This document shows, one piece after another, positions 35,195 to 46,862 of a stretch of 64,000 nt of DNA. Below the pieces are notes generated by a model. That model was given only the letters and a program-made list of their open reading frames with translations, was not told where the DNA came from and did not search any database. Both the position numbers and the translations under genes were made by a program. This stretch comes from Catonia carolina. Its lineage: Eukaryota > Arthropoda > Insecta > Hemiptera > Achilidae. The stretch covers positions 52,371,722 through 52,435,721 of the forward strand of contig JAQMRL010000005.1 in assembly GCA_035578175.1 (NCBI GenBank), read 5' to 3'. Positions within the stretch are counted from its first letter, which is position 1, and each line of letters opens with the position of its first letter.

Positions 35195-35735
35195 GTTGTT
35201 TACCTTACTAATTCCTTTTTCAAAATAACTTTCCAACTAAGTGGTCTGAGGATTTACTTTAAGATGATTGAAGTAAACAATGAAAGTAGGAAGAGTAAGA
35301 AAAAAAATCATAAAATTTTGAAACATGACTAACAGTTTTAAATGTTTGGTTGGTTACGTACATGCCTAATCCTGGACTCCCATTCTTGATTCCTGATAAC
35401 GGTCTCAAAATTTTAAATCAGTTTCATACCAAACCACAACACACAATACCAAATATCTTTGTAAATAATTTCTGAAAAAATTAAGAGGGACATTAAATGT
35501 TATTCTAATCGGCTGAGGTATTAAAGCATCAAATTATAGATACTATAATAAAGTCTCTTAAACTCTATTGTAAAAGGGGTAGTAACTAGAGATTTGGGAA
35601 ATATTTTCCCTCAAAAATAATACAGAAACTTTTATTGTTTATTCTTAACTGAAACAATATTATAACCTTTAAAAATATTATTTTAAAACGAACATAAAAG
35701 TTACTAGTAATCTAATAATTATCTACAAATATATA

Positions 35736-35772
<37 letters not shown>

Positions 35773-37059
35773 AACACACACATATTATTTAAAAATTAAA
35801 ATGCATACAAAGCAGTTAATAAATTTACTAACACAAATGCAACACAGCATTAAATCATTCCACTGCCTTTCCTCATTCAGTTTAACCATAAACATACATT
35901 TCACAAAAGAACAATACTTGAACCATGCTACAAAAATAAAACTTTATGAGACCAAAAATTATAATTTAATAATTTGTTTACATTCAAATTTCTTTATTTA
36001 AAATAATAATGTATGTATGTGTAAGTTATTAAATATACATTTAAAAATTTTAGACAAACTAAAAAATATTGACTCACAATTTACAGTTTAGGCAGATTTT
36101 TTATTTCTTCATAAAAACTTTTTCAAAGCTTAAAATTAAATTCATCGATTTATTTTGAAATATACTTTAAAATGTAACAATAAAGTTATTTTAAAATGTG
36201 GTACATTAAAAAAAATCATATATTCTAGAATTCTATGAGTTATGCCTTAGCATATAAATGTAATTGTGAAATAATGCTGAAAAATGTAAAATTTACAATG
36301 ATAAAGTTTGGAATATTTGAAGAATACACATAACAGAAGTTTATTAAAAAAATAATAATTTTATTAATTTCTACAATAAATTCAAATGAACTGGTATACA
36401 GGCATCTTCATAAATAAATAAAATAAATGTTTGCCTAAATTAATAAAAATCTATCCAGGATTTTTAAAGGAAATGAAATTAATATTGTTCCACAAAAAAA
36501 CATTTTAGTACTTAATACATTAATTGGTTTTGAAATAGTGTGAAAACAAGAGATTTACAATCAATTAAAATTGTGAATGAACAAGAATACAAAGAAAAGA
36601 TAGAAGAAAATTTTATCAGATTTATTGTTCAGTTTCATTAAAATTTATAATCTGGCAGGAATAAATAGATAACTTTTTTAATTCAGCTGCACAACGTACT
36701 AAAAATAATACTGAATAAGAAGAGATCAGATCTTGAAGCTTTAAATTCATCAATGCCTAGCACAAGTTCTGGAGGAGAAACAACTGAAAATCAACTGTAT
36801 GGGTACGCGTATAGTCAGCAGGAGGAGGTGAAGGAGTAGTTATAGGTGAAGGAGTAAAAGGATGTTGAGGTGAAGGTAGGTATTGTATAGTGCAGGCAAT
36901 CTTCCGCGCTACTTTGCCCCCTCGACGCTGCTTTTGACTTGCACACAGGATCAGTGTTTTTCCGTTAGTTAGAAAAGAAGTTAGTTCTTTATTTTCCTTA
37001 GTGCTTGACTGTTAATTGGTAATCATGATTAGTGAACTAGAGATGATAGTGATGAGATA
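35195..37059. other. Intron; microsatellite and weakly coding patch only
   Basis: This is mostly AT-rich intron. A CT microsatellite lies at 35735-35772. From about 36760 to 37030 the sequence is less AT-rich and may be upstream untranslated or coding debris of the Harbinger fragment at 37065. Confidence 0.4.
35735..35772. repeat. CT microsatellite
   Basis: An interrupted (TC)n tract, about 18 units, followed by a short CA stretch. Confidence 0.9.
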
Positions 37060-37069
37060 TCATCAGCAA

Positions 37070-37315
37070 GTAAATGGTGGCTGTCCAGTATTTTTAATAA
37101 TCATCCAATAAATAAAGCGAGACAAAATCGGGATGAATATCATCATCTTTTAATAGAGTTTAAAGCATACCCAGACAAATTTCATGAGTATTTGAGACTG
37201 ACTTGTGAAACATTTGCTTATTTAAACGAAAAAAATACTTCAGAGTTAGAAAAAGTAAGACATATTGCAACCTACTTGTCAATCCAATCAGCATTGAAGA
37301 AAAACACGTAGTTTC
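37070..37315 (+). pseudogene. HARBI1-like (PIF/Harbinger) transposase N-terminal fragment
   Basis: The plus strand reads WWLSSIFNNHPINKARQNRD, then EYHHLLIEFKAYPDKFHEYL, then RLTCETFAYLNEKNTSELEK, ending ALKKNT and a TAG near 37312. The pattern 'hPInkaR...EyhhLl.Ef..yPdkF.eYlRlt.etF.yL' is the N-terminal region of Harbinger nucleases. The DDE nuclease domain is missing. The frame is open across ~80 codons with no obvious start. No Harbinger termini were found around it. Confidence 0.7.
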
Positions 37316-37741
37316 TATACAAAAAAAATGTTAAATAAATTGTTAAAAAAAAATTGAAAAAATGTATGAAAAAGTTGTTACCCACGGTAAATAATAATTT
37401 GACACCGAACATCCTATTTTAAATTGAAATAAAAAGTTTAATAAATTATTTAAATTTGCATTAAGAAAATAAAATTAAAACTAATCTCACTAAACCTCCT
37501 TGTAACGGGCGAGCTAAAATCAAAATGGTTTGTTTTTAAAAGTCATCTCATTAGACCTCCTTGTAATCGGTGAGATACACCTCTACCACAAATTATCGGC
37601 TATATTACGCAGCACATTGATGTTAATATTTACGATGGGAAGATGTTGGGTAAGAAAGGAAAGGGAAGGCCGAGAAATTAGAGGGATTAATGAAAGAAAT
37701 ATGATATTAAATAGGTTATCAAAATATATTATTTTCTTTTA

Positions 37742-38320
37742 AAACCGCCAGTAATACAGTAAACAGTAAACGCTTACCAATTAGAGCGCTTTCGTGCATA
37801 AAATGGACATCTTCAGTAATTGTTATTAATAAAATTTAAAACATCCTACTTATACATTGGTAAATAAGGATTTAGTCGATTATTAATCAATTCTTAAATC
37901 TATATTAAAAACAGTCTTGCCAACCTAATGAAATTGTTGTCATATTCAATTTGTGAGTTCACTAATTTATGTTTATTTCCATATTTGTCTTTCATTTATT
38001 TCTAAATTATTCGTTATATCTGTTATTGTGTGTTGATTTCGGTGCATATGTTCAGTTACATTTGAAAATTTATTATTTCTCTTTTTGTAGTTCAATAAGA
38101 GTTTTGTGAACCATTTTTTGAATGACCTGGTGGTTTTTCCTATATATTTCATTTCATTCATAACATTTAATTTTGTAGATTCCACATAAATTAAACTTGT
38201 TATTTTCTTTCTTTTTGTCATTTCCATTATTATTATCATAATTTTTTTGTAAAATAAATTATGCATGAAAGCACTCTAATTGGTAAGTGATTACTGTTTA
38301 CTGTATTAACTGGTGGTTTA
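37742..38320 (-). mobile_element. Penelope-like element, 3' remnant between inverted termini
   Basis: The ends are inverted over about 61 bp: 37742-37801 (CAGTAAACAGTAAACGCTTA...) and 38260-38320. Between them a minus-strand frame (38266-37973) carries a degraded GIY-YIG endonuclease tail. The left terminus read on the minus strand has CTGAAGA, then a loop, then CACGAAAGCGCTC and GGTAAG, the layout seen in the hammerhead-bearing termini of the 52-54 kb element. The reverse transcriptase is lost. Confidence 0.72.
37973..38266 (-). pseudogene. Penelope GIY-YIG endonuclease fragment
   Basis: A 97-codon open frame on the minus strand. The first ~35 residues are low-complexity and the start is arbitrary. 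The recognisable part is KYIGKTTRSFKKWFTKLLLN, then FSNVTEHMHRNQHTITDITN and NLEI. YIGKT plus the following arginine (R in TTRSFKKW) match the YIG half of a GIY-YIG domain, and 'ITDITNNLEI' is a common Penelope-family block. The GIY half and the RT are missing. It would have nicked target DNA when intact. Confidence 0.72.
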
Positions 38321-39140
38321 AAAAAATATATATATATATTTTGATTATTAATATAATATTATAATATGGCGGTTAAAAATACCTGTATAGGATGTTTGAT
38401 AAAGTAGTAAACAGGTTAATAGACATGAAAAGAATTATTTAAGGAAATAACTAATGTTTACAGTAATAAAGCAATGCCTTTAAAATATGAATGAATAAAT
38501 CATATGAATCACTTTAACATTGTTTTGTTTCACTATGTAAAGAGTTCACCATCAAAGCTAACACCAAATTGTCTGGGATTATTGAAATAGGTTCATCACA
38601 GGAGAGTATGTATACATTAATATTATGAGAGTTAATGTCATGTCATTGTGAATACTGACAGAAAAATCTTCGTTTATATGAGTTATATTTTTACAAAGTT
38701 TATAAATTGGAGATAAATATTTACTTGGTAATATAAGTAGATAATTTATTTGCATAAAATCTTTTAAAACAAACAAAATGAAATTGCAACACCTGGAAAA
38801 CAAATGCAATAAGAAAAAGTTAAAAAAATCTAGTCACCAATGCATTTAGAACACCCATAACAGAATCTCTGACAAACCAATCTATTAACTGATAAAATAA
38901 ATTTTAAAATAAAACCCATTTATATGCATAAATAACAAAAAATTGAATAAAACAAATCAACGAAACACTTATTTTTTGTAATTTCTTAGTAAACAGATGC
39001 AATTATGAGAACAAATATAATAATTCATATTTTTAAGATCATTTTCTGATAATTCATGACACTGATTTCTTAAAAGTTAATTTTTAATTTAGTGTTAATA
39101 AAAAATACATTAAATAATCTTTTTGAATCCTTAAACTCAT
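38321..39140. other. Intron without recognised feature
   Basis: This is AT-rich sequence with a TA run at 38324-38340. Nothing else is supported. Confidence 0.4.
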
Positions 39141-39144
39141 TACC

Positions 39145-39339
39145 CACCAGGTTGGTCATTGCCACAAATCAGCTGTTTAACAGCTGATTATCAGAGAAGA
39201 TTCTGTGGTTCAAATCCTAGTAAAGATAGTTATTTTTATAGGGATTTGAATAATAGACGATGGTTACCAGTGTACTTTAATATATTAACCATACGCTCTC
39301 AGGAATGGTCAGGCTGAGTCTGTACAGGACTCTACCTCA

Positions 39340-39345
<6 letters not shown>
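39145..39345 (+). mobile_element. tRNA-like SINE, family C
   Basis: CCACCAGGTTGGTCATTGCC resembles a box A region, and GTGGTTCAAATCCTAGTAAA is a clear box B (GGTTCAAATCC) about 60 bp later. An imperfect palindrome AACAGCTGATT lies between them. The body ends with GTCTGTACAGGACTCTACCT, then runs directly into a (TA)n microsatellite at 39350. Only one copy is seen in the window. Confidence 0.6.
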
Positions 39346-39349
<4 letters not shown>

Positions 39350-39373
<24 letters not shown>

Positions 39374-39512
39374 TAGTTTAGATAATATTAAACCACCAGT
39401 AAACACACAAAATTAGCAAGAATGATCTTACCGTTAAAAAGGCCTTTTCAGATCCCTGGATCCATCATCATTAAAAAATCATTAAAAAATTGATATATAT
39501 ATATATATATAT
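39350..39512. repeat. TA microsatellites
   Basis: (TA)n at 39350-39373 follows the SINE tail. A second tract at 39494-39512 lies inside GATATATATATATATATATC. Confidence 0.9.
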
Positions 39513-39519
39513 CAATCTC

Positions 39520-42044
39520 ATCTCATTGGGTTATGGGGTTGCTTACTGTTCTTAATTAAACAGATTATAACATACACATTAGGAAATAAATAGGTAAATT
39601 AAATAATTAACAGTGCATGAAGAGGTTTCCATTGAAATATTCCCTAAATTCACAAAAAATTCAGTTTTGATTGGATCAGAAAATTTTTAATGAAGGTGTT
39701 GAAGCTGGTTATGTTAAACATCTCTCCATGATTTTTGAAGTGACGGTAAATTTGGAAATTATCTCTCTAATAAACTTCAAATGAGTTCATTTGATTGTTC
39801 ATGAAACTTGTCAAATAGTTAGGCGTCATACTTTTAGCTATATCCTTCACAAGATGTGTCTTCAGATTATGTTTTAATGTTGCATTTGATACAAAGAATA
39901 AAACTCCAGTTGCAAATCTCAGAAATTCTTAAAGTAAGAACTAAATCTTATTGATGTAACTTTTTGCTGCTGTTCAAAATACTTTGACTCTACATGTACT
40001 TTGATAATTTTTCAAGTTTTAACTGTGTTGAATGAATCTCTTTTCAATTTTTGAAAATAATATGTCAAATGGAGGCCTGTAGTTGTTTACTGTATCACAA
40101 ATTGTTCAATATTGTTTGAATCATTTGAATATTTGAAATAATTAGCCATTTGTTGCTCCCTGCTATTCAGCCCTATAAGAATCAGGGATCCAGCTCACTT
40201 GCTGTTTCTCCTGTTGCCCACCTTTTGTGAACCAATTACATTACTAGTTGCTCCCCCCCCTGTTCCTATCCATTTCTTACGCTTACACAGTCCACTCTAC
40301 GCTCTCTCAAGATGTACACCTCTTGTTAAGCCGATTCTCATCCGCCGAAACCTGCAACTGTTTACCACATGTCCACTTTTACTAATTTAAGTAATTAGTG
40401 AATAACCTGTGTGATCTGACAATATTGTGATTTATATAAATAACTGTTTAAAGTGTATTTGTGAACCATAAAGCTGATGTTAACATGTGCTGTTACACAG
40501 CAACCTGCTATAGCTGTTTATCTGCATTTATTCGATCAATGTTCTACACACTCTTTACAACTTATTGCTAACGCCTACAATTTCCATGTGTATAATAAGT
40601 TCTGCCACATTGATTATTTCGTATGAGCTAGAAGTTTTACTAAGTCCTATGATGTGTTATTCCTGTCTACCACTGACGCTACTGTTTTTCCCTTAAATTC
40701 ACTTCGCAGACATTCTAGTGGCGAATGGAGTGGAGATTTCAAATGTACCAACCAGTTGTGGGCCTAAGTGAATACCTTGGACAAAACAAACCACTAACAA
40801 CACACTGCCCCTAAACTTTCAAAAAATCACTGTTCATGAAAACTGAACAAACAATCTTAAATAATACAAATTCACAAGATATAAAATGCAAACACAATGA
40901 TTCATTCAAAATTTTTGTTAATATCATATCTAAAAGTGCATTATACCGTCTCACGATTTAATCCCAAACTTTGAATCTGTAAAAAATTTTATAAACACCT
41001 GATATTATTTTTTAACATACTTTAACAAAATAATACTTGAAATTTTGATCTGACTATTACACCTTTCCTAGATTAAAATACATAAGTTCAAAAACACAAT
41101 TTTTATACAAACATTTTTCTTAAGTTCTCAATTTTCATCTAGACAAAATTCTAATTTCCCAAAAAATTAATATTAGGAAAATTCAACTGATCGCTTCTAC
41201 AAAATACAGAAAAATAATAAAATCAAAAGATAAACTCTTGCGCATTGGTAGTGTAACCAGTTGGAAAGCAAAACATGTTCAATGCAATGCCAATTTAGCA
41301 CCTAAAAATAAATCTAGAATTAAAATATTCAGAATCTAAAATCATTACTTATAAACGTAGCTGTTGATATAAATACAGATTCCAAAAAATTGTTAAAACA
41401 ATTTGAAAAACTTCTAAGGAATTTCTAAAAAAGTTCATAGTCCTGTAATCCTTTAAAACACCTAGAGCTTTGTATTCACAATAATTCCAATTACACTACA
41501 GGTGATGCAATTGGATTCAGATTTTTACTATATTGTCAGTGAAGATCATTTTCTCTTTCACATTATTCTTCCTTAAATTTGATCCCTCCTCAGTCTCTTG
41601 AAAAAAACAATAAGGACTCTCTGTACTATACAGTAATATATGAACAGGAGAAGAAGGACTAATGTCAAAAAAAAAAAATTGTTTATAACACCATCAGGTA
41701 GCTGATATTAGGAACTATAAAATGCAGTATTCATAACGGTCAATAAGGAGAATAGTCTTGAAATAAACAGTAAGAGATTTTTTTATACAGGCAAAGAAAG
41801 AGGAATGTCCATGCATCACAGGCTAACAAGGGGGATAGTCATAGTGTCACACATGGTAAGTACCCTTGTTTGTTTCTATTCCCGCCTGTTTTCTATTTAC
41901 TTAATATTCCAAAAAATATTATACACTAAAAAGTGCAAAAATATGCCAGTATCTTATGAAACCTATTCGACAATATTTTCCATTGAATTTAACACTTCAT
42001 TTGGGTACCCGAAAATGGATACATTATACATACTGTAGTGTTGT
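39520..42044. other. Intron without recognised feature
   Basis: This is AT-rich, except for 40150-40760, where C is enriched and A/T runs are few. Sequence there includes a C-run CTCCCCCCCCTG near 40252. No coding motif or element end could be assigned. Confidence 0.4.
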
Positions 42045-42415
42045 AGTAAAGGTCAACAGCTGAAAGGCTGGTTTGAACCTCTAGAGGTTTTACTAAGTAA
42101 AATGAGGAGAGAGGTGGTTTACCATTTCCTTCCTCACTGAGTACAAAAGTAGCCTATGCTTATCAGCATGCCAGGGCCTCCGAAAAGCATCTACTTTGCA
42201 CCCTGCAAATGACGACTTCCCTCCATTCATCACAGGGTCTGGCTGTATAATGAAATTCATTACTTTCAGAGAAGATAACTCTGACTAGTGTCTCTAACAC
42301 CTCTACCTCTTCTTTTCTTAAAAAGCTCAGTCATATAATTGGCTGACCACGTGATAAGAAATAGAACTGTTTTTTGTAGCCCTGGAACTATAACTGCAGT
42401 ATAAAGGTGTAAATA
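42045..42415 (-). repeat. Dispersed repeat family D, copy 4
   Basis: The reverse complement holds the family D landmarks in order: TAGTTCCAGGGCTACAAAAA-type start, GGTCAGCCAATTATATGACT, AGAGGTGTTAGAGACACTAG, ACAGCCAGACCCTGTGATGA, CCACCTCTCTCCTC and CTCTAGAGGTTCAAACCAGC. It is opposite in orientation to copies 1-3 and about 26 kb away. Confidence 0.7.
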
Positions 42416-43082
42416 GAATAAAAATCTTGTTTATGAAAAATGTTCTATTTTATCAACACATATTTTACCTATACCATTAGTTTAATCAAGAAAGTGGATG
42501 CAGCAGACATTCCTCTTTCTTGTTCAGTGAATGAGGTACTTAGGGGATTAATTTTTTTAATTTACAAAAAGTGAATTAGTATAATAACATTGATTCATTG
42601 GCTATATGTTAAGAACACTATGATTTACTATATACGTAAAATTATGTCCTAACGACTTACAAAAATCATGTTTACTATTGTTTAAATCTTAAAATTCATT
42701 TCCTGAGAATTTTTTTAAATTGATATTCTGCCTTCTTCTCCTGTACCGTTCATACAGTATAAATGGATAGCTAATTAATAATCAGCTGTTCAAAATTCAT
42801 TTTGTCTTGTACATTTGGTGAAATCTACAGTTAAGGGGAAATTCAGGGGCGTTATTCCTATTTGGAAGAAGGGCTATATCTGGCTGGTTTGTTGACTGGT
42901 AAAGATGGGTCCTCTAATTCTGCTACATGAACAACTTATGATTGTTTAACAATATTACAAACAACAAATATTTATTACAAAAGTCACCTGATATACAGAA
43001 TGTCTACCAGATTTTAAAATTATCTATTAATTCATTTTCATTATAAAAATTTACAACTTTTGATTAAATTACAGTATAAATG
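42416..43082. other. Intron without recognised feature
   Basis: This is AT-rich intron; nothing supported. Confidence 0.4.
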
Positions 43083-43299
43083 AAATTTATCACCTTACCT
43101 TTGGTTGCCTTTTAAGTTTAATAAACTTACGCGTGTTTCGATAGTACCACCTTCTTTAAAGCAATATTACTAAAATTAAAAAATAAAATTTAGAATGGTG
43201 TTTCTATTCAGTCATTTAGATTAAAACTGTCTTGACAGACTGAAATGCGCATAAGTTTTTTTTAACTTCAAAGCTAAACAAAGGTAAGGTGATAAATTT
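43083..43299. repeat. Decayed Penelope-type inverted terminus pair
   Basis: The outer ends AAATTTATCACCTTACCTTTG (left) and its inverted partner at 43279-43299 flank a ~100-bp core. Read on the minus strand the left arm has AAGAAGGTGGTACTATCGAA, then ACACGCGTAAGTTTATT. Compare GATGGTGGATCCACCGAAAC and ACACGTGTAAGTAG at 52.2 kb. The CTGATGA box has mutated. The right arm has a CTGTCTTGACAG hairpin before GAAATGCGCATAAG. No coding remains. Confidence 0.6.
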
Positions 43300-43789
43300 A
43301 ATTTATAAAGTAATTTATATAAATGGTTGGCAGGATGCATTTCAAAAATTTATTTGTGAATCTTCAATTAATTAAATTGCAGAAAAAATCTGACACTGTT
43401 GGATTATTAGAAGAGGCTACAGGCAAGGCCTGTGTTCATCAATATTTTTCATGTTCTTAAAAACATTCTACGATTCCAATCGCAGGCGAAATAGTAATTA
43501 GTAACAGTTAATGAAGCTAACCTAAAACTACTAGGTGTACAGTATTTGTTTTTCACATCACTGTAAAAAACAGTTAAGCGGAGACGGCAGGATTCTACTT
43601 TACATGACTGATATAGTTCTGTGGATTGGAGAAAATTAAGCAGTGGTATAAACACACTTTTGTAATCTTTCTGCCATAAAAATGACTAAATTTCTATTTA
43701 GACATTTTTAAATATTTGAGTTGAAATGTTTGCTTGTCTACTTACACACATTAACAAACTGAACACAGTTGTGATTACAGGTTTGTTTG

Positions 43790-44399
43790 TTTTGGATTTT
43801 GTATCTGACTGTTTGTTAAAATAAAAGTGATGGCCTTTAGAGAAAAATATCCAGTGAGGACAAAGATAATAGTGGATGGAGTGATTCTGGAACAAGTTAG
43901 TCATTTTGTCTACTTGGGATGTGATGTGTCATTTGAAGAGGAGAATGATGTAGGCCTACCACAAAAAGTTTAAAGATTTAATAGGATTTGTGGTACAATA
44001 TATTGAAATTTAAAGGGAAGGACACAAACTGGTACATTCATGAAGTTCTAAAAGAGTGGCTGTCGCAACACTGACATATGGTGGTGAGGCGGGGGTGTGG
44101 AAGAAGAAATATGAAAATTCTATTCAGTCGGCAGAGATGTGTTTCTTGAAATGTGTTAGGGACTGTATTAGACTGGATTGGTACTGAGAGTTAATGTGTG
44201 TTCTCTTAAGGAGATAATTATGAAGAACTGCTGAAAATGAACCAATCATCTTGAAAGAATGTCTCCACACAGGATTCCTAGACTGGTCAGAAGTTACAGG
44301 CCAATTGGATGGCACAATTTGGGGCGACCGGTGGCTAGGTGGATGCTGGAACAGGTCTTGGAACCTAATCCTTGATTGGTGAAGAAGAAGAAGAAGAAA
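43790..44399 (+). mobile_element. LINE (RTE-like) 3' end with GAA tail
   Basis: The broken plus-strand frame reads KVMAFREKYPVRTKIIVDGV, then ILEQVSHFVYLGCDVSFEEE, VAVATLTYGGEAGVWKKKYE and QSAEMCFLKCVRDCIRLDW. These are the post-RT blocks of an RTE-like LINE (the 'YLGC', 'LxYGsEaW' and 'aaEMkFlR' positions). A (GAA)n tail at about 44385-44399 marks the 3' end. Stops and a frameshift are present; the RT core is missing. Confidence 0.72.
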
Positions 44400-44644
44400 A
44401 GTATCAAACTGTTATGAATTTAGGCTGTTTTATAGCCTAAGCATACTAAATCATCAAAGACAGAAAAAATACCAAATGCCGTTTCTAACATAAAATCAGT
44501 AGGTAAAACTCTGTTTGTGAGGTCAAGAAGGTATGTGCTTGTTTTGTGAATAAAATGTTCAATGAGAAAAATTGTGTCCTTCAATACACTGAATGTATCA
44601 TCAAAAGTACATTTCATGAGATACAAAGCTCGACTGTTTTAAAT

Positions 44645-45010
44645 GCAAATGTCACTTCTTCTTCTTGAAGTTCTTTTTCCTGATGGAGGTTGGCTACCAC
44701 AATGGCAATTTCGACCTGGGATGCCGCGGCTAAGAATAGATCTACAGAGGGCTGTACCATTCGTTTTAAGTTCTTCAGCTACAAGGCTTGATATTTCCCA
44801 AAATTTTTCTTCCCGATATTTCACTCTGTATAATGAATTGAACCAGGCTGCATCGTCTCATTACTTAACATTACCGATGTATTTTGGTTCTCTTGTTTTT
44901 ACAGTCTTAATAAGTTCTATTTCTTTATTCATGAGATGTAGGACTTCCTCATTTATTTTTTTTTCTCTGTCAATACTTCTCTCAACATATGGCGATACAC
45001 CCAAAGTTTA
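44645..45010 (-). mobile_element. LINE (RTE-like) 3' end, inverted
   Basis: The minus strand carries KLWVYRHMLREVLTEKK at the right end, IELIKTVKTREPKYIGNV in the middle, and VEIAIVVANLHQEKELQEEE at the left end, in changing frames. The order 'Y.hMLr..W..., tyk.kYiG, ...IAivvANLh' is the C-terminus of an insect RTE-like LINE. A (GAA)n tail lies at 44656-44665 (complement TTCTTCTTCTT), only ~260 bp from the opposite-strand GAA tail of the 43.8-kb copy. Confidence 0.65.
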
Positions 45011-45289
45011 AAAGCCTGGTTTTGTCAATATCTGTTTTCCTGAGCATACATGCCTCCACCAAGACAAAAGAATATTGTAAAGACATAGCATCTGACAAGT
45101 CTAGTTTGTCTTTGTTCTCATTTTTTAAATTAAAATCCTTTAATGTTTATAGATATATATGAATACACATGACGAACATCAAAACAGCCCCCTGTCAATT
45201 GAAGAAACAATACAAAAATAAATTGGAAAAGTTGATGGCTTCAAACCTTGGGAAGCTAATACAACCGAAGACCAGTGAAAAGAAAGCGA

Positions 45290-45905
45290 ACAACAGATGA
45301 GGAAAAATGACCGGTGCACTCCGAGGAACTCACTTTTGGTAGAAGAAAGCATTCTCAAGACAAGCCAAAATTAGATCTTATAATACTGTGATAAAACCTG
45401 AGTGTCTATACGTGATTGAGTGCCTAAGAATGACTGGGAAGGCTGGTTGAAGAGAAGAAGAGAAATTTTAGAGAAAGGTCCTCCATAAGATAATGGGTCC
45501 AAAGTTAATAGACACACAACACAGGTTAAGAGGACGAGAAGAACTGTACAAGGAAAATGAACAATTTAATGGGATAATTAGAAAAAAAAGATAAAAATTT
45601 TACCCATATAGACTGGATGATAACGCAAATTTTTAAGACACTGAACAATAGACCTAAGCTGTCGGATAAATGGTTCAAAGACATCAGAAAGGATATTGAG
45701 AAAACCAGACTAAACTGAGAAAACTTAATGAACTGAACCAATTACAACAACCTAGTGAAACAAAAAAAAAACAAGTTAATGAACTAGACAACTAATTACG
45801 GAGTTTAAACGCTTCCATGAAGAGATAAAACAGAACAACGGGTGAAGAGAAGAAAGGAGAAGAGCTCAGAGTGCTCAGAATGTTGAGAATGTGGGTTGAA
45901 ATGAG
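45290..45905 (+). mobile_element. LINE (RTE-like) 3' end
   Basis: Plus-strand debris reads KHSQDKPKLDLIIL in one frame, and SYNTVIKPECLYVIECLRMT, RKVLHKIMGPKLIDTQHRLR-like text and KTLNNRPKLSDKWFKDIRKD in others, then KRRKERRAQS. The same blocks in the same order occur at 55.68-56.17 kb. This is the C-terminal region of an RTE-type element after the RT. It has stops and frameshifts; no tail is clear. Confidence 0.65.
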
Positions 45906-46019
45906 CTTCCAGAAATATTTAAAGTCACCTTACGTGGTCTAAAATTGGCTCTATACAGAAAAAAAGTGTCATAAAGAAATGTTCGGGACAGAAGGTGTTA
46001 GCTGCTTTGTCTAATGCTA

Positions 46020-46810
46020 TGATAAAAAAGTTGTGTGAAACACTCACACAACTTTCTCTTGCCAGTGCAAATAATTAACAATAAACCTAACATTAGTAAT
46101 AAAACATAAGAAATAAACAAAAAACTAACCTCAATAAACATAAACTAATTTTAATCATGAGTGAAAGACGCAAAATGAAAATCGACCTCAGTTTGGCTTA
46201 GAAATACGGAAAATCACTCTTTCTCTCTAAACTAGGCTCTGTAGAGAAAAATGCTTTAAATAAAAGTTGTAGATCTTTTAATTGTCTATAAATTTAATTA
46301 TATACACTTTTGTCGTAAAATGCATACTAAGGCCGAAATGTTAAACAAATCGATTTTTCTCACGTTTTCGTGAGAAAAAAACAGAAAATCGAAAATTACC
46401 GCTAAACTAAGCGTTATACAAAAAAATGTTTGAAATAAAAGTTGTAGGTTTTTAAATTCTCTACAACTTATATTATATAACGTTTTGCGCTAAAATGCAT
46501 ATTAAAGCCGCAATCTTAAAAATAAAATGTTTTTACGTAAAAACAGCCTCACGCAGAATTTCAGCAAACATGGCGCCTACCCTATCTTGTAGAGAATAAA
46601 AAATTGAGTAAACCAGGCGATTTTTAAAAAAATCGTAGGATCAGTTTTTGAGAAAATCTCAAAAACGTGAAAAATTATAGGAATAAACTAAGTTACTACT
46701 ACTTCCGGTTGACCGATTTTGATGAAAATGTTTGTGTCGGGTCCGGTAGTGGTATGTAACTTAAGTTTCAAGTTTCAAGTTCGTACGATGTTCCGTTCTT
46801 GAGATATTCT
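46020..46810 (+). repeat. Dispersed repeat family C, copy 3
   Basis: This is collinear with 9030-9690 from GAAACACTCACACAACTTTC to CTACTTCCGGTTGACC, and extends about 110 bp further into a CA microsatellite. Units starting AAATAAAAGTTGTAG recur at about 46257 and 46433, a spacing of ~176 bp. The copy has no long open frame. It retains CTCACGTTTTCGTGAG, a perfect small hairpin, at 46359-46374. Confidence 0.7.
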
Positions 46811-46814
46811 GTTC

Positions 46815-46821
46815 ACACACA

Positions 46822-46859
<38 letters not shown>
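46815..46859. repeat. CA microsatellite at the end of repeat C
   Basis: A nearly pure (CA)n tract of about 22 units, immediately after the 3' end of repeat C copy 3. Confidence 0.92.

Positions 46860-46861
<2 letters not shown>

Positions 46862-46862
<1 letters not shown>

Noticed and set aside
38324..39512. Repeated TA tracts considered as an array
   Set aside because: They are ordinary microsatellites; no spacer-repeat structure and no CRISPR in a eukaryotic genome.
40199..40390. 63-codon proline-rich plus-strand frame
   Set aside because: No motif, no splice or element context; it comes from a locally C-rich stretch.
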